Source of the DNA: Danio rerio
Taxonomy: Eukaryota > Chordata > Actinopteri > Cypriniformes > Danionidae
Assembly: GCF_049306965.1 (NCBI RefSeq)
Contig: NC_133183.1
Location: forward strand, 27,978,501-28,042,500
Reading direction: 5' to 3'
Length of the DNA stretch: 64,000 nt
The translations under genes and the position numbers were made by a program. A model generated the notes under the pieces. It saw only the letters and a list, made by a program, of their open reading frames with translations, did no database searches and was not told the origin of the DNA. Below are positions 23,775 to 35,765 of the stretch, piece by piece (the stretch's first letter is position 1; each line of letters begins with the position of its first letter).

Positions 23775-23998
23775 CAGTCCAAAGATATGTGGTACAGGTG
23801 AAATTGGAAGGCTCAATTGTTCGTAGTGTATGAGTGTCTGTGTAAATAAGTGTGTGTGGATGTTTCCCAGAGATGGGTTGGAGCTGGAAGGGCATCCGCT
23901 GCATAAAAACTTGCTGGATAAATTGGCAGTTTATTCCGCTGTGGCGACCCCAGATTAATAAAGGGACTAAGCCGACAAGAAAATGAATGAATGAATTT
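23775..23998 (+). mobile_element. DANA-type SINE, 5'-truncated
   Basis: Begins within the GTCCAAAGA block and runs through GGAAGGGCATCCGCTG and TTCCGCTGTGGCGACCCC to the (AATG)n tail at 23983-23996. Confidence 0.85.
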
Positions 23999-24418
23999 GC
24001 GTACCTGAATACTGCTAGAATCCCAAGAATCTATAAAGCACTGTTTATTTTTTTATTTGTATCTTCGCTGTACTGTATTTATCAATGCTTGCAATTGGTT
24101 TATTGTGGTTTCTGCAAATGCTTTACAAAATGATTGCACCAATTACTCTAAAATGATGCCCCCCCACCCATAATTCTATTCAAGTCATCTGATGAAAATA
24201 TACACGATATTGCAATGTTTATTGCAGAAAAATAAAACATTACAGTGTCAGTTTTTTTCCAATATTGTGCAGCCCAAATTCGAACACATAAAAAACTGGT
24301 TTATTTATTATAGTGATTAATTATATTTGACATTCTTGTTGTCAAATAAATCATTAGCAGAAATATTTAATGGCTGTTTATATTTTCTTAAAATATTAGG
24401 GTGTATTGTACCATTTTT

Positions 24419-24769
24419 AGGTAGCACGGTGGCTCAGTGGTTAGCCTGATCGCCTCACAGCAACAAGGGCGCTGATTCGAGTCTCTGCTGGGCCTGTTGG
24501 CATTTCTGTATGGAGTTTGCATGTTCTCTCCGTGTTGGCGTGGGTTTCCTCCAGGTGCTCTGGTTATCCCCACAGTTCAAAGACATGCACTAAGATAAAT
24601 TTGATAAGCTAATTTGGCCATAGTGTGTGTGTGTATGGGTGTTTCCCAGTACTGTGTTGTGACTGGAAAGGCATCCGCTGCATAAAACATATGCTGGAAT
24701 AGTTGGCGGTTCATTCCGCTGGGGCGATTCTTGCTAAATAGGGGACTAAGCTGAAGGAAAATGAATGAA
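24419..24769 (+). mobile_element. DANA-type SINE, full length
   Basis: It has a complete tRNA-derived head: GGTGGCTCAGTGGTTAGC (A box region) and GATTCGAGTCTC (B box). The composite body and the AAAATGAATGAATG tail follow. It is flanked by the 12-bp direct repeat TGTACCATTTTT at 24407-24418 and 24770-24781. Confidence 0.93.
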
Positions 24770-24979
24770 TGTACCATTTTTTCCCCTTTTGCTGGTATGA
24801 AAATCATTGCTCTGGCAACCTTAAGATGATAAATGACATCATCACTTTCACACTTCAATTTTTTATTTAAATCCCTGGCTTAATCCTGTCAAATATCAGC
24901 CCAGACTGCAGCGTTGCCAGAACAGCGTGTCTCTCCGCAGCATCTAATTAAAACAAAACTGGAGTGTGTCAGGCTGTCT

Positions 24980-25126
<147 letters not shown>

Positions 25127-26535
25127 TGTGGGTTTGTGTGTTTCAACAACATCCTAGAAAAAAATCTTCCTCAAAAGCCGCTGGGTTTCCTCTATCAAAG
25201 GCTGAAGCTAAGAGATTGTGGCACCATATTTGATGTAGATTTTTGGAGCTGAAACTTTTGATAGTTTGACAAATTTAGACCAGAGCTGAAATCTTTCTTG
25301 ATGTGTTGATGTCTTTGAGACTGCGCAAATCTGTCATTTAAATCTGTGTCAGAGCAACCTCATGTGAACATTCCTTAGCCATAAAAAAAAGAAAATCAGT
25401 AAGAGTAGTAGGTTGTTTATTGAAAAATAGCCTGTTTTATGAATCTGTGTCATGCTTTGAATGTGTTTAGTGTTGAGTCGCTTGAAATTAGTTTTTGATT
25501 GACAGCAAGTTATGTTGAGAAGTGTAGATGATGGCAGTCAGTAGTGTATTTCACATCCATCCAGGCCTGTGTATGTGTGTGTTAACAGATAAGGAGGACC
25601 CTGTGCAACAGCTTCCTCTCTCTCTCTTTCTGTTTTTCCTCTCTAGCTTTTCTGCACGCCTGTTGATAAAAACTGGTTAGAATTTTCCATAACCTTTGGT
25701 GTCTTTTAGGTAGATAAGTCAAGTTCACAGATCTTCTTTCAGAGAGGATTATATCACTGGTCTTCTGAAGATAGCAAGACTAGTTGTGAGTGCTGCACTC
25801 ACAAAACCTAAAAAATGTTTAAAAAGGTTGCCAGGTGTAATAAAAATAATACGCAACTGGTGACCACTGTGATTTAATTTGTTTTTAGGCCTAGTTTGGG
25901 GTTCACTGTCACAGAGAAAACAGTGGCTCTTGAATACTTAATTCTAATTGGTTAATGATCATTCCAAGGTTTACGATTAAAAGGTTAGTTCACTCAAAAA
26001 TTCTATTTAATTCAAGTTTATTTGTATACTGCTTTTTATTATTATTTTCAAAAGCAGCTTTACAATATGTGCACATTATTGGATTAAAATTAAATTAGGT
26101 TAAAGTTAAAGTTACTATCAAATATAAGTGGTTTATAGCATATAGGTGATGTCTATGTGTACATGTTTATTTAAGTGTATGTGTTGTCCTCAAAATAAGT
26201 CTTCGATGGGTGGCATAATCTCTTTACAGGTCTTGCATCCTATCAATGGTGCCGCACAATCTCTAGAGGCCTCAGGGCAGGCATCCCCAGGTGGAAATAG
26301 AGAATAAAGAAAATAATTATTAGCGTAGCTGCTGTACATAATGTATTTGAACAAGATATATTAAATGTCGAAAATGAAGTGCTACAAATGGAAATAGGAG
26401 TTACATTAACAGAGATATAAAGCATAGAAATATTTCTAACAAAATGCCTGGTGCATTAAGACAGGTGGAGTGTGTCCTACAGGTGGTTTGTCAAGCCCAC
26501 TCACCAGCATGGAACACACTCATGCATCATACTGA
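25127..26535. other. Intergenic DNA, mostly unassigned
   Basis: No gene seen. The part at 26010-26060 (TTCAAGTTTATTTGTATAC then AAAAGCAGCTTTACAA) resembles the start of a common cyprinid interspersed repeat that may extend to about 26420. Confidence 0.4.
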
Positions 26536-26539
26536 TATG

Positions 26540-26760
26540 TGATGTATTGGAAACCTGTTACCATTGACTTCTACAGTATTTGTGTTTCCTACTATGGAAG
26601 TCACTGGTTACAACTTTCCAGCTTTCAAAATATCTTCTTTTGTGTTTAGCAGAAGAAACTCGTTATTGTTTGAAACAAGTAAATGGTGAGCAGAATGTAC
26701 ATTTTTTAGAGGGAAAACATAAATTAGTTTAAGGCAGGTTTAGCAGTTCCATTCACATAT
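26540..26760. repeat. Angel-like MITE fragment
   Basis: Contains both arms of the fish hairpin element: ACCATTGACTTCTACAGTAT, then CTATGGAAGTCACTGGTTAC, and CAAAATATCTTCTTTTGTG. The outer ends are eroded. Confidence 0.5.
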
Positions 26761-27027
26761 ATTTCAAATACATTGAAAAAATAAAATATAATATTTAGAT
26801 TATTTGAATTATTTTAAAGGTCTTCTAGTCTGGAAAAGTCTGACACTGGGCATGTATAGATATTTGTATTATCAAATAATATATTTACAAGTTTTTCCTT
26901 TAAAATTACTTAAATTGATATATAGTTTACCCAAAATTGAACAAATTATTTAATATTTTCTCAGCCTTGAGTGTTTATTGAACGTAAAAGCAGATTAGAT
27001 TTAGATTTTTAGATTAGATTTTATTTT

Positions 27028-27210
27028 TTATAATTATTATTATCACCTTTATTTGGAAAGGACAGTAGAGGTTACAGACAGGAAAGTATTGGGAGCAGAG
27101 AGAAGGGAAGTGTCGGCAAAGGACCTCGAGCCGGGAATCGATTTCAGGTCGCCGTGAGCACCATGGTGTTATATGTCGGCACACTTAACCACTTGGCTTT
27201 TGGCGCCGAC
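27028..27210 (-). mobile_element. tRNA-derived SINE (reverse orientation)
   Basis: Read on the - strand, the head begins GTCGGCGCC and continues CCAAGTGGTTAAGTGTGCCG (A-box-like) and ATCGATTCCCGGCTCGAGG (B-box-like). A body rich in CTGTC and an A/T-rich 3' end follow. This is a family different from DANA. Confidence 0.6.
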
Positions 27211-27951
27211 AAAAGTAGATATTTTAAAGAAAGCTGCACCATTGACATCCATAGTAGAAAAAACAAATACTATAGAAAAGTGTTACAGATTTCCAGCTTT
27301 CTTTTTTTTTTGTGAAGAAAGCTTTGCTAAAAGTCAAAGGTGACTAAAAGATGATTAAATTTACAGTTTAGGGTAAACTTTCTTCATAATACCTTCAACA
27401 AGCATGCTTTTTGCAGCCCATTTCCCTCTTCCATTTCAATGCAAACACAAACTGTACAGACACACACTTGCCTTGAGCTTGTTGTCAGTGATGCCTTGCG
27501 ATCTTATCAATAAAACAACCACGACTGAAAAGCTTCATGGCTTTTCTAAGTAAAGAGATGCGTCCAAAACTGCTTTTGAAGCAATTTGCAGTTTGCTTTT
27601 AGTAAAGATGCTTCACTTCATCACCACATTGGTGGATTATTTTTCAATAAACAAACATTCTGCTGTCACTTATTCCTAATCTGTTTCATTTATAGACTAT
27701 ACTGTTCAAAAGCTGGGATACTATAGTTAAGAGAAACTAAAAACCTAAAATCATAAATAATTGTTGTTAATTAAATAATGTTGTTATAATTGTTTGATGA
27801 TATAACTATGATCGATTGTTTAACTTGCAGGAAATGTGGAATAACCAAAACTGAAATGAAAAAAATAGTAAACAACAATAACTAATGAAAATTACACAAA
27901 AAAAATAATAATAGTAATTAATCAAAACTCCAATAGTTTTTCATTTACATT

Positions 27952-28150
27952 AAGGGGATAGTTCATCCAAAAAAGAAAATTCTGTCCTCATTTACTTACA
28001 CTTGACTTGTTCCAAAGCTTTTGAAGTTGTTTTTCTGTTAAATACAAACAAAATATATTTTGAAGAATGTTGGAAACCTGTAATCCCTGACTTCCACACT
28101 ATTTGTTTTTCTTACTCTGGAAAAATTTAAGTATTTTCATTTTTTGGTTG
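27952..28150. repeat. Angel-like MITE fragment (left arm)
   Basis: Starts GGGGATAGTTCATCCAAAA and continues with ATTCTGTCCTCATTTACTTA and TATTTTGAAGAATGTTGG. The right arm is missing. Confidence 0.55.
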
Positions 28151-28505
28151 TAAAGTGAAAGTTGTAGCGTTCTTTGTTGCGTTTCATTTGACATTTGTTC
28201 TATTTTCCTTCCACTGGTTATAGTTTCCTTAATTACTAATCATTTTACATCTGTTCTCTGTTGCTTTGATTACTCAGTATGAGCCCTCACTTTCCTCTTT
28301 GTCTTGTGTTGAGGCAGATGGGATAATTGTATGCCAGTGCGTTTCTCTATTCCTGTGGTCATCATAACTCCAGATGTTGTCATTTTATCCTATCTTTTGG
28401 ACTTTCACCTTACATTACAACTGGTTTGGAATCTTGTAAACTTTTTTAAACATTTTTGAAAGCAGCATTTATTTAAATTATTTAGAGTAAAACCAGAATA
28501 CTATA

Positions 28506-28760
28506 CAGTAAGTCCAAAAGTATTAGCCCCATGTAAAATTTTTTTCTTTCAAATATTTCCTAAATGATGTTTAAGAGAGCAAGGGATTTTTACATTATTT
28601 TCTATAATATATTTTTCTTTTAGAGAAAGTCTTATTAGTTTTATTTCTGCTAGAATAAAAGTTTGACATTTTTTTAAAAATAATTTAAAGGTCAAAATTA
28701 ATAGCCATCTTAGGCAATAGTTTCTTTCAATTGCCTAAAGAACAAACCAATGTTATACAA
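28506..28760 (+). repeat. Left part of a zebrafish DNA repeat interrupted by two insertions
   Basis: Starts ACAGTAAGTCCAAAAGTATT and includes AGAGAAAGTCTTATTAG and GCTAGAATAAAAGTTTGA. It is the same family as 49655-49925. It resumes at 29537-29555 and 30310-30400 after the inserted elements. Confidence 0.7.
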
Positions 28761-29536
28761 TAGCCCCTTTCACACATACAGACCTTTCCGGAAAATTACC
28801 GGCAATTTTCTGGAAAGGTTGTATGTGTGAACAGGTCCTTTTTGAAAATACCGGTAAATTCGTTCTGGCTATTTTCCGGAAAGAGAAGTTGTAACATTAC
28901 CGGCAATTTGCCGGAATGCTGCGCTTTGTGAACGCAGAAGGAAGATTTCCGAAATAAGCGCGTGCACGTCTAGAACGTGCTGACGTAAGACTTCTGCTTT
29001 AGCCAATCACAACAGTCAGACGCATTTACGTCCGCGCGGTTTGTGAGAATAAAAGCCTTTGAATATTTTTCCAGACACATTTAGCTGCTAGAAGTTAGTC
29101 AGATAACGTTTATATGTTCTTCTTAATGCCAACTGTGCAAATAATCATCGATAAGATGCTTATGATAAGCCGTTGTTTGTTTACCTTCAAGCTTTGCGTG
29201 TGCCTATGAAACAGCCTGTGAGCGCCAGCACACGCACATATTATGAACATCTCGACATGCGAATATGATCCTGTGAAAGTTGTTTACAATATTGATCATC
29301 AAAAGAGTTTGTAATTTAGTCAAATGTTTACAAATACAAGCGCAGTCGTTTAAAGCTCATTTGTGGTGAATGATGTCAGAATTTACCGGTATTTTGGAAT
29401 GGATGTGTGAATGCTCTTTTCCGGAAAAATTCCGTAACGTCCTCGCCTGTGTGAACAGCGCTTTTTTGTATATACCGGTAAAGTCGTTCCGTAAATTTTC
29501 CGGATATTTACCGGTATCACTGTGTGAAAGGGGCTA
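28761..29536. mobile_element. TA-flanked non-autonomous transposon, copy 1
   Basis: 776 bp, starting TAGCCCCTTTCACACA and ending TGTGTGAAAGGGGCTA. Subterminal regions are packed with TTTCCGG/CCGGAAA and ACCGGTAA motifs that form nested hairpins. There is no coding capacity. The TA at each edge is either terminal or a TA/TWA target duplication, so the superfamily is left open (Tc1/mariner or Harbinger-like). Confidence 0.85.
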
Positions 29537-29555
29537 ATGACTTGCCCAATTACAA

Positions 29556-30309
29556 TAGCCCCTTTCACACAGTGATACCGGTAAATTTCTGGAAAATTTC
29601 CGGAACGACTTTACCGGTATATTGAAAAAAGCGCTGTTCACACAGGCGAGGACGTTACGGAAATTTTCCGGAAAAGAGCATTCACACATCCATTCCAAAA
29701 TACCGGTAAATTCTGACATCATTCACCACAAATGAGCTTTAAACGGCTGTGCTTGTGTTTGTAAACATTACAAACTCTGTGGATGATCAATATTGTGAAC
29801 AACTTTCGCAGGATCACTTTCGCATGTCGAGATGTTCATAATATGTGCGTGTGCAGGCGCTCATAGGCGCACGCAAAGCTTGAAGGTAAACAAACAACGG
29901 CTTATCATAAGCATCTCATCGATGATTATTTACACAGTTGGCATTAAGAAGAACATATAAACCTGATTTGACTAACTTCTAGCAGCTAAATGTGTCTGGA
30001 AAAATATTCAAAGGCTTTTATCCTCACAAACCGCGTGGACATAAATGCGTCTGACTGTTGTGATTGGCTAAAGCAGGTGTCTCACGTCAGCACGTTCTAG
30101 ACGTGCACGTGCTTATTACGGGAATCTCCCTTTTGCATTCACACAGCGCAGCATTCCGGCAAATTGCCGGTAATGTTACAACTTCTCTTTCCGGAAAATA
30201 GCCAGAACGAATTTACCGGTATTTTCAAAAAGGACCTGTTCACACATACAACCTTTCCGGAAAATTGCCGGCAATTTTCCGGAAAGGTCTGTATGTGTGA
30301 AAGGGGCTA
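29556..30309. mobile_element. TA-flanked non-autonomous transposon, copy 2 (inverted)
   Basis: 754 bp with the same termini but in reverse orientation to copy 1, from which it is separated by only 19 bp of host repeat. The two interiors align as reverse complements with few differences over most of their length. Confidence 0.85.
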
Positions 30310-30450
30310 ATAACTTAATGCCTAATTAACCTAGTTAAGCCTTTAAATTACACTGAATAAGCTGAATACTTTAGTATCTTGAAAAATAGTTAAATGTTAT
30401 GTACTATCATTTGTCATTGTATTTATATAAAATTGTCCCATTTAAAAATG
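30310..30450 (+). repeat. Right part of the interrupted zebrafish DNA repeat
   Basis: Continues the host repeat with CTAATTAACCTAGTTAAGCC, GCTGAATACT, ATCTTGAAAAATA and TTATGTACT blocks, as in its full-length relatives. Confidence 0.65.
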
Positions 30451-30619
30451 TTACTCCTCATTCAATACTGCTATACATGTCCTCTCTTTCTCTGCGTGTG
30501 CCGTATCTAGGTCTGATTCTGTCAGACTTCAGATTCAGCAGCTTGGTGAGAAACTAGCTGGATTGGAGTTTAAGCAGGTCTAAATCCTGAGTAAGACTGC
30601 TAGATACCCCGCTCATCTG

Positions 30620-30765
30620 ATGCTAATCCACTTTAATCCCAGTTCACTTTCACTCTGAGCACGAGCAGAGCGTCTTTGAGTCGATCTGAATTCAGTCCAA
30701 ACATTCTATTCACACTCAAACCGGATTAGCTGTGATTCATATCGGAGAAGACTCAGGCTATAGCA
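30620..30765 (+). repeat. Copy 2 of a duplicated segment
   Basis: Direct-orientation relative of 23345-23500, sharing the same ordered blocks over about 140 bp, 7.3 kb downstream. Confidence 0.75.
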
Positions 30766-31174
30766 GATGCCCATGACTGAAGCGTGTTTAAAACATGACT
30801 GTTCCATAAAGGAGATAAATCCCACGCTGAGGTAAATGAATGCGCTCCTCCTCTTCAGATGTAATAGGATCCAGTAAGATTTGTACTCATTAATATAATA
30901 TGCCGTAATCTTTAGGGTCCTCGAGGCTCATAGCCAATTCTTTTTCATTCAAACATCTCTGATGACATGAATGAATAGGTCTTTTTCAGATTTTAGATGT
31001 GTTAATAGACTAGTATGGCTTTGATTTAAATCATAATTATGCTATTGATGTGAATATTGAAAATTTATAATTACATATTTATAGATTAATTTTGGAGCTT
31101 TTGATTTTGGCTGCATATAGATTTGTGTTTTTCTTTTATATGCAAGCATTACATCTCTCTCTTTTCTTTTTTAA

Positions 31175-32148
31175 AGAGCCAATGTTATGCATTAAAAAAA
31201 AGTCATATTTTGGTTTTGGGGGTCTCCAACAACAGGCTGATATGCATGCAAAGTCTTATAATAATCATTTGTTTTGACCTAATTTTCCCAATGACCACCA
31301 TATGATTCATTCAGTGATTCATTTGTTCCCAAACCCCTCCTTAGCATGAAGCCAATCTGCGCTGATTGGTCCGATGACCCAGTCTATTGTGATTGATCGA
31401 CTGTGTTCAGCGTGAGACAGAGCACTTGAGCTGCATATATTTGAGGGTGTCCAAGAAGTTTTGTGTGCGAACAGAGGAAATTGACGCGCAAGCAAAGAGA
31501 TTTATGTGAAATGGAGGAAGAAACTGATCCATGAACTGTGGACTGTAAAGTTCCTGTCAAGCTCTGACAAAGTCCCATACATCAATAGTCTTTTCTGATC
31601 CTTCCTTTAACAAACGGCTGATGAATCCCCTGTTGTAAGCTGTAGATTGCTGAAGCACTTGTCAGAAAAATTACGGGAACACAGCACAAGGCTGGGGCTA
31701 TAATGCTCAGGTATTTTAGCAAAAATAAACTTCAACCACTGACTCTTCACAGCCTCATCTTTGGGTAGGGAAAGTAGCACTAACTTTTCCTCACACATGA
31801 GAGCACAGCATCTTCGCGACATGATTCAACCGGGATCTGCTACAGTGTTTGTCTTCTTTTCCTTTTTACTGTGTTTGTGGGCAGGGCCGGGAGATTAAAT
31901 TTTCCCTGGTCTGCGCGTGCAACAAATAGGCGGGGCTTGAGTTCCATATTGATGACACACTGAAACGGCTAAAGACTCGTTACCCCCACGATTCATTTGA
32001 ACCACTCTGAGTCGACTCTTTTATAGATGAATCAATAGTTTAACACGGCACACTTTCAGATTTAAGCCGTAGCTAGATATTTCACTTCACGTAGAGTTGT
32101 TACACCCTGCATGAAAGGTCATTTTCAAAAACCCATAATAGGGGCTCT
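31175..32148 (-). mobile_element. TTAA-flanked transposon relic with THAP-domain coding remnant (Kolobok-type)
   Basis: 974 bp, flanked by TTAA at 31171-31174 and 32149-32152, with short imperfect inverted ends AGAGCC...GGCTCT. On the - strand at 31607-31822 a THAP zinc-finger remnant is visible: MSRRCCALMCEEKLVLLSLP, KSQWLKFIF and VLCSRNFSD, with the C2CH-type Cys spacing and the His of CSRHF replaced by Asn. TTAA duplication plus THAP fits Kolobok; naming it is inference. The transposase core is absent, so it is non-autonomous. Confidence 0.75.
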
Positions 32149-32149
32149 T

Positions 32150-33535
32150 TAAACATCTGTGTTTTTATATTTTAAGTCTGTTTTGCATGGGAATTGCAGT
32201 TTCAAATAGTCTACGCATGCTGTGACAGTTGTGTGTTTGTATGCTGGGGGAAGGTGAACAAAAACCAAGAATATATTTATAGCATGCATTATAATAGCTC
32301 TTTCTCTGGCTTTTTTAAATGTCACCTCTCTCACTTTCTCTCTCTCTATCTCGATTTTCCTCTTACTTTCACACTATAACTTGCATGTTCATTCTTCTCT
32401 CTTTTTTCCCTCTCTCATTCCCTCTTTTTTCCCCATTCTCTCAATTTTTTTTATTTGCTGATTTGGGTCACTGGCTGACTAAGAGACAACTCACAGCTGG
32501 CCTATAAACAACCTTCCCCCTTTCAGCAGCATTAGCTCACACACAGACACACAATCTCCTCTCACTCCAGCACTCAGCAGTGCAAATCTCTCTCTTACAC
32601 ATTCTCATTTGTTTTGCAAGGCTTTTTAAAATGAGATTTATGGAGCACTCACTTATCCTTTGCATGTTCGTATTGAGAAATGTTTGGTTTTTCATGTGCT
32701 GTTTTGACTTGGACTTGCAGGGTAAAAAAAGTTAAGACAGTGCGGTCAGTCTGGATTAAAGTGTTCAAAAAGATTTATTTATGCTACAGTAGTTTGTTAG
32801 TTTTATTATGTGTTTATGGTAGAGTGGCAAAAACGAAAATAAAAAGTCAGTAAATGTTCAGTTATTCAGTCATTATAAAGGAACTAAAGTGAATTATAAA
32901 GGAATAAAGTTAAATGTTTTGCATTTCTTTATTTATTTTATACTGGTCCATGTATATGTTTTTCATTCAATTCGGCGTCCAATTTGAAATGCATAAAAAA
33001 GAATAAAATACAAGTAAAGCGTGTAGCGTTTTTAAATAACATTTGTAAAAAATAAATTGTTTTATTACTGATTAGCGCAATAACTATTCTGACCTTTATT
33101 AAAATATGTGATATATACAGATTTTTTAAAATTATTAAAAAGTTTTCTATCAAGTAGGTATAATCCAGTGTTTTGAAGAATAGTGGCAAACATTTAAAAT
33201 GAAAATTCATTAGTATTTTTACTATGTTATTAAACTAAATGAATTGTATTTTAGTGGCTTAATAATGTAAATCATGGTAAAACTCTGATGGTCATTATTT
33301 TGTTTCAAAATAAAATGAATCATGGCAAATGTAAAATTGTACTATAAACTGTAGTTTTTGTTCAATTAAATTATAAATCTTTAATTATAACATAATCTTT
33401 TTTACTATATTTTCCTTTTTTAAATGTAGAGGCTTAACTTATCATCCCATAATTAATTTCATTACATTTGTGTGATGTTATTACTATAACAACCCTTTAT
33501 CAATTATCATCCAGCTGTGTTTGTGAGCTCATTTT
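32150..33535. other. Intergenic DNA with pyrimidine-rich tract
   Basis: A CT-rich strand segment lies at 32320-32450. The remainder is AT-rich without a recognisable gene or repeat. Confidence 0.5.
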
Positions 33536-33539
33536 TCTG

Positions 33540-34170
33540 TCATTTGTTCTTTTTTCTTTGCAGTGATTCACCATTTTGTCGGAATAGACTGCAAACAGCA
33601 GACTGCTGTGTTTGTTTATGAAATGGGAGTGATGCGTCAGTAATGCGATGATAACACGTTTTGAAGGGGACGCGTGCGCGCGCGTGTGGGCACAGATGGG
33701 CTAATTCTAACTTTTTTGAATATTCCAAGCGAGCGAATGCAGGAGAGCGCGCGGCCGAAGAGACACTCAGAAGTTAAATTACAAGAGCTCCATGTCGAAA
33801 TCCAATAACCATGCGGCAGATAACGAACATACAGTGTTCATAATCCCCTAATCCTCTAAAATTACTAATGACATCACTATATGCTCCTGTGCAACAGCGG
33901 CGCGAAGCGCTTAAGTTCGAGGCAGGAGCGGCTCCTCGGGCGGAGGCGCGTCCGGGGCTTGCTTTGCTTTTATGGATTTTGGGTGTGGAGCCACATTAAA
34001 TATTCAGGTTTGGCTCACGTGAGCATCATTTTAATTAATTCGCGCTCTCCAGGCACAGATTTGGCGTGGTAACAGTCTAACAAAACTCGGCACGGCGCAC
34101 TACACCCAATTGACACCATATGCCTTCAGCCGCATCTCAAGAGCTCTGTTTCCTGAGGAGGCGGCAGTAT
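33540..34170. promoter_or_regulatory. CpG-rich non-repetitive block, candidate cis-regulatory element
   Basis: This is an island of GC/CpG-rich sequence (GCGTGCGCGCGCGTGTG at 33672-33688, GAGAGCGCGCGGCCGAAG, GGGCGGAGGCGCGTCCGGGG) inside AT-rich DNA. Between the CpG clusters are TTTTAATTAATTCG (homeodomain-type TAATTA) and CACGTG (E-box). No exon or repeat is recognised. It lies 10 kb upstream of celsr3. A regulatory role is inference from composition only. Confidence 0.35.
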
Positions 34171-34546
34171 TTTGAGAGACAGATTAGAATGAGTGTAGGT
34201 GTCAAAGAAAGAGAATGCTTGAGATTTGTATACAAAGTGATTGTGCATTATTTAGACCTTGCTTCTTGCATTTTGAACGCATACACCCACGTATAGCCTA
34301 TTCTGCAAGCCAGAGTGAATTTTTAAGATTGTGCAAGATTCTTTAGGTAAACCTATAAAATAATAATCATCATTAAAACAATTTACATTAACGGTCAAGA
34401 CATTATATTAAAATAAAATGAGGCAAGGCAAGTGGCATAAGGAGCTGTTTATGTACAGTGGGGCACAGTGAAAGCTTTTGTACCTTTATTTCTGAGTGTA
34501 AAGCTAAATATAACTGGAAGCAAATGATACTGGAAGCATTGGTACA

Positions 34547-34803
34547 AATTGTCACCTTAGAATTATAAGGTTCTATCTGACATTTTTGTCAAAATTGAGT
34601 TATTGACATATTCTTATTAAATGACAACTTGTTTACATTATGGGATGTTTTTTTTTAAGTTGTTTACATTGTAAGACTTTTTATTGAAAAAACGAATGTT
34701 ACACACATACTGTTTACTATGTGGAATGCAAAAACTTTGAAGCGCTTTATCTCAAAATCATTCAGAAGTCAGATAAAACCTTATAATCCTAAGGGGACGA
34801 AAT
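34547..34803. mobile_element. Palindromic MITE
   Basis: The ends are inverted copies: CCTTAGAATTATAAGGTTC...ATCTGACA at 34554-34583 against TCAGATAAAACCTTATAATC...CTAAGG at 34771-34796. AT-rich non-coding interior. Superfamily unassigned. Confidence 0.6.
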
Positions 34804-35019
34804 GGTTACAACACGCCAGGTTTTGGACACAAAAAAGCAATCTCAATGTTTGGGGGTTTCATGTGAAGGTGAAAAAATGCAGTTGAAGTTGGTCATGCAC
34901 ATTCTTCAAGCTGACCAACAGAAAGTCATTTCATTTTTGTGCTACATTCTTTCACTATTGACAGTAGACAACTGACATTAGTCTAAAACTTTGACTATCT
35001 GTAAGTTTCTGAAATACTT

Positions 35020-35205
35020 ACTCACTTAGTTGCCACAGTGGAATGAACTGCCTACTACTCTGACATATGTTAGGAATTGCCGTGATATTGTGTTGATTTT
35101 ATGCGGTGGATGCCCTTTCAGCTGAAACCCAGTTATACTGCATGTCTTTGGACTGCGAGGGGAAATGGAGCACTCAGAGGAAACCCACACAAACCCCAGA
35201 TATAG
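35020..35205 (-). mobile_element. DANA-type SINE, internally deleted fragment
   Basis: Reverse-strand pieces of the SINE body (GCGGTGGATGCCCTTTCAGC, CATGTCTTTGGACTGCG, GGAAACCCACACAAAC). Head and tail are incomplete. Confidence 0.75.
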
Positions 35206-35396
35206 TTTGTGTGAAAATGAGCTGGTGTATCATGTTTTAAATAACATGTATTTAAATTTGAGTGCATTTCATTGTAGTAATACTAATTCTATACTACTTA
35301 TGAATCAGTACCTTAAGGATTCTAGTAGCCAAAGTGTCTGTATTGTACCTGTCACCCCACATTATAAGTTCAGACTTGAAAATGATATATGATACA

Positions 35397-35765
35397 TTAA
35401 TTCGTTCATTTTTCTTTTCGGCTTAGTCCCTTTATTAATCCGGGGTCATCTCAGCAGAATGAACCGCCAACTTATCCAACATATGTTTTACACAGCGGAT
35501 GGCGTTCCAGCCGCAACCCATTTCTAGGAAACTTCCATACACACTCATTCACCCTCACACAGTATGGACAATTTAGCCTGCCCAAATCACCTGTACAACA
35601 TGTCTTTGGACTGTGGGGGAAACCGGAGCACCCAGAGGAAACCCACGCAAACGCAGGGAGAACATGCAAACTCCACAAAGAAACGCTAACTGACCCAGCC
35701 GAGGCTCGAACCAGCGACCTTTTTGCTGTGAGGCGACAGCACCTACTGCGCTACTGCCTCGCCTA
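35397..35765 (-). mobile_element. DANA-type SINE, near full length, reverse strand
   Basis: Starts with the inverted tail (TTCGTTCATTTTTC), then CGGCTTAGTCCCTTTATTAA, the body, and the tRNA-derived head at 35690-35762 (GGCTCGAACCAGCGACC B box, ACTGCGCTACTGCC). Confidence 0.9.

Noticed and set aside
24421-24495. Functional tRNA gene in DANA heads (also 35690-35762 and 27130-27210)
   Set aside because: A and B boxes are recognisable but the cloverleaf is not intact and each continues into a SINE body.
31607-31822. THAP-domain protein as a functional host gene
   Set aside because: Enclosed by TTAA-flanked inverted ends, with no downstream exons and one zinc-ligand position altered; better explained as a transposon remnant.
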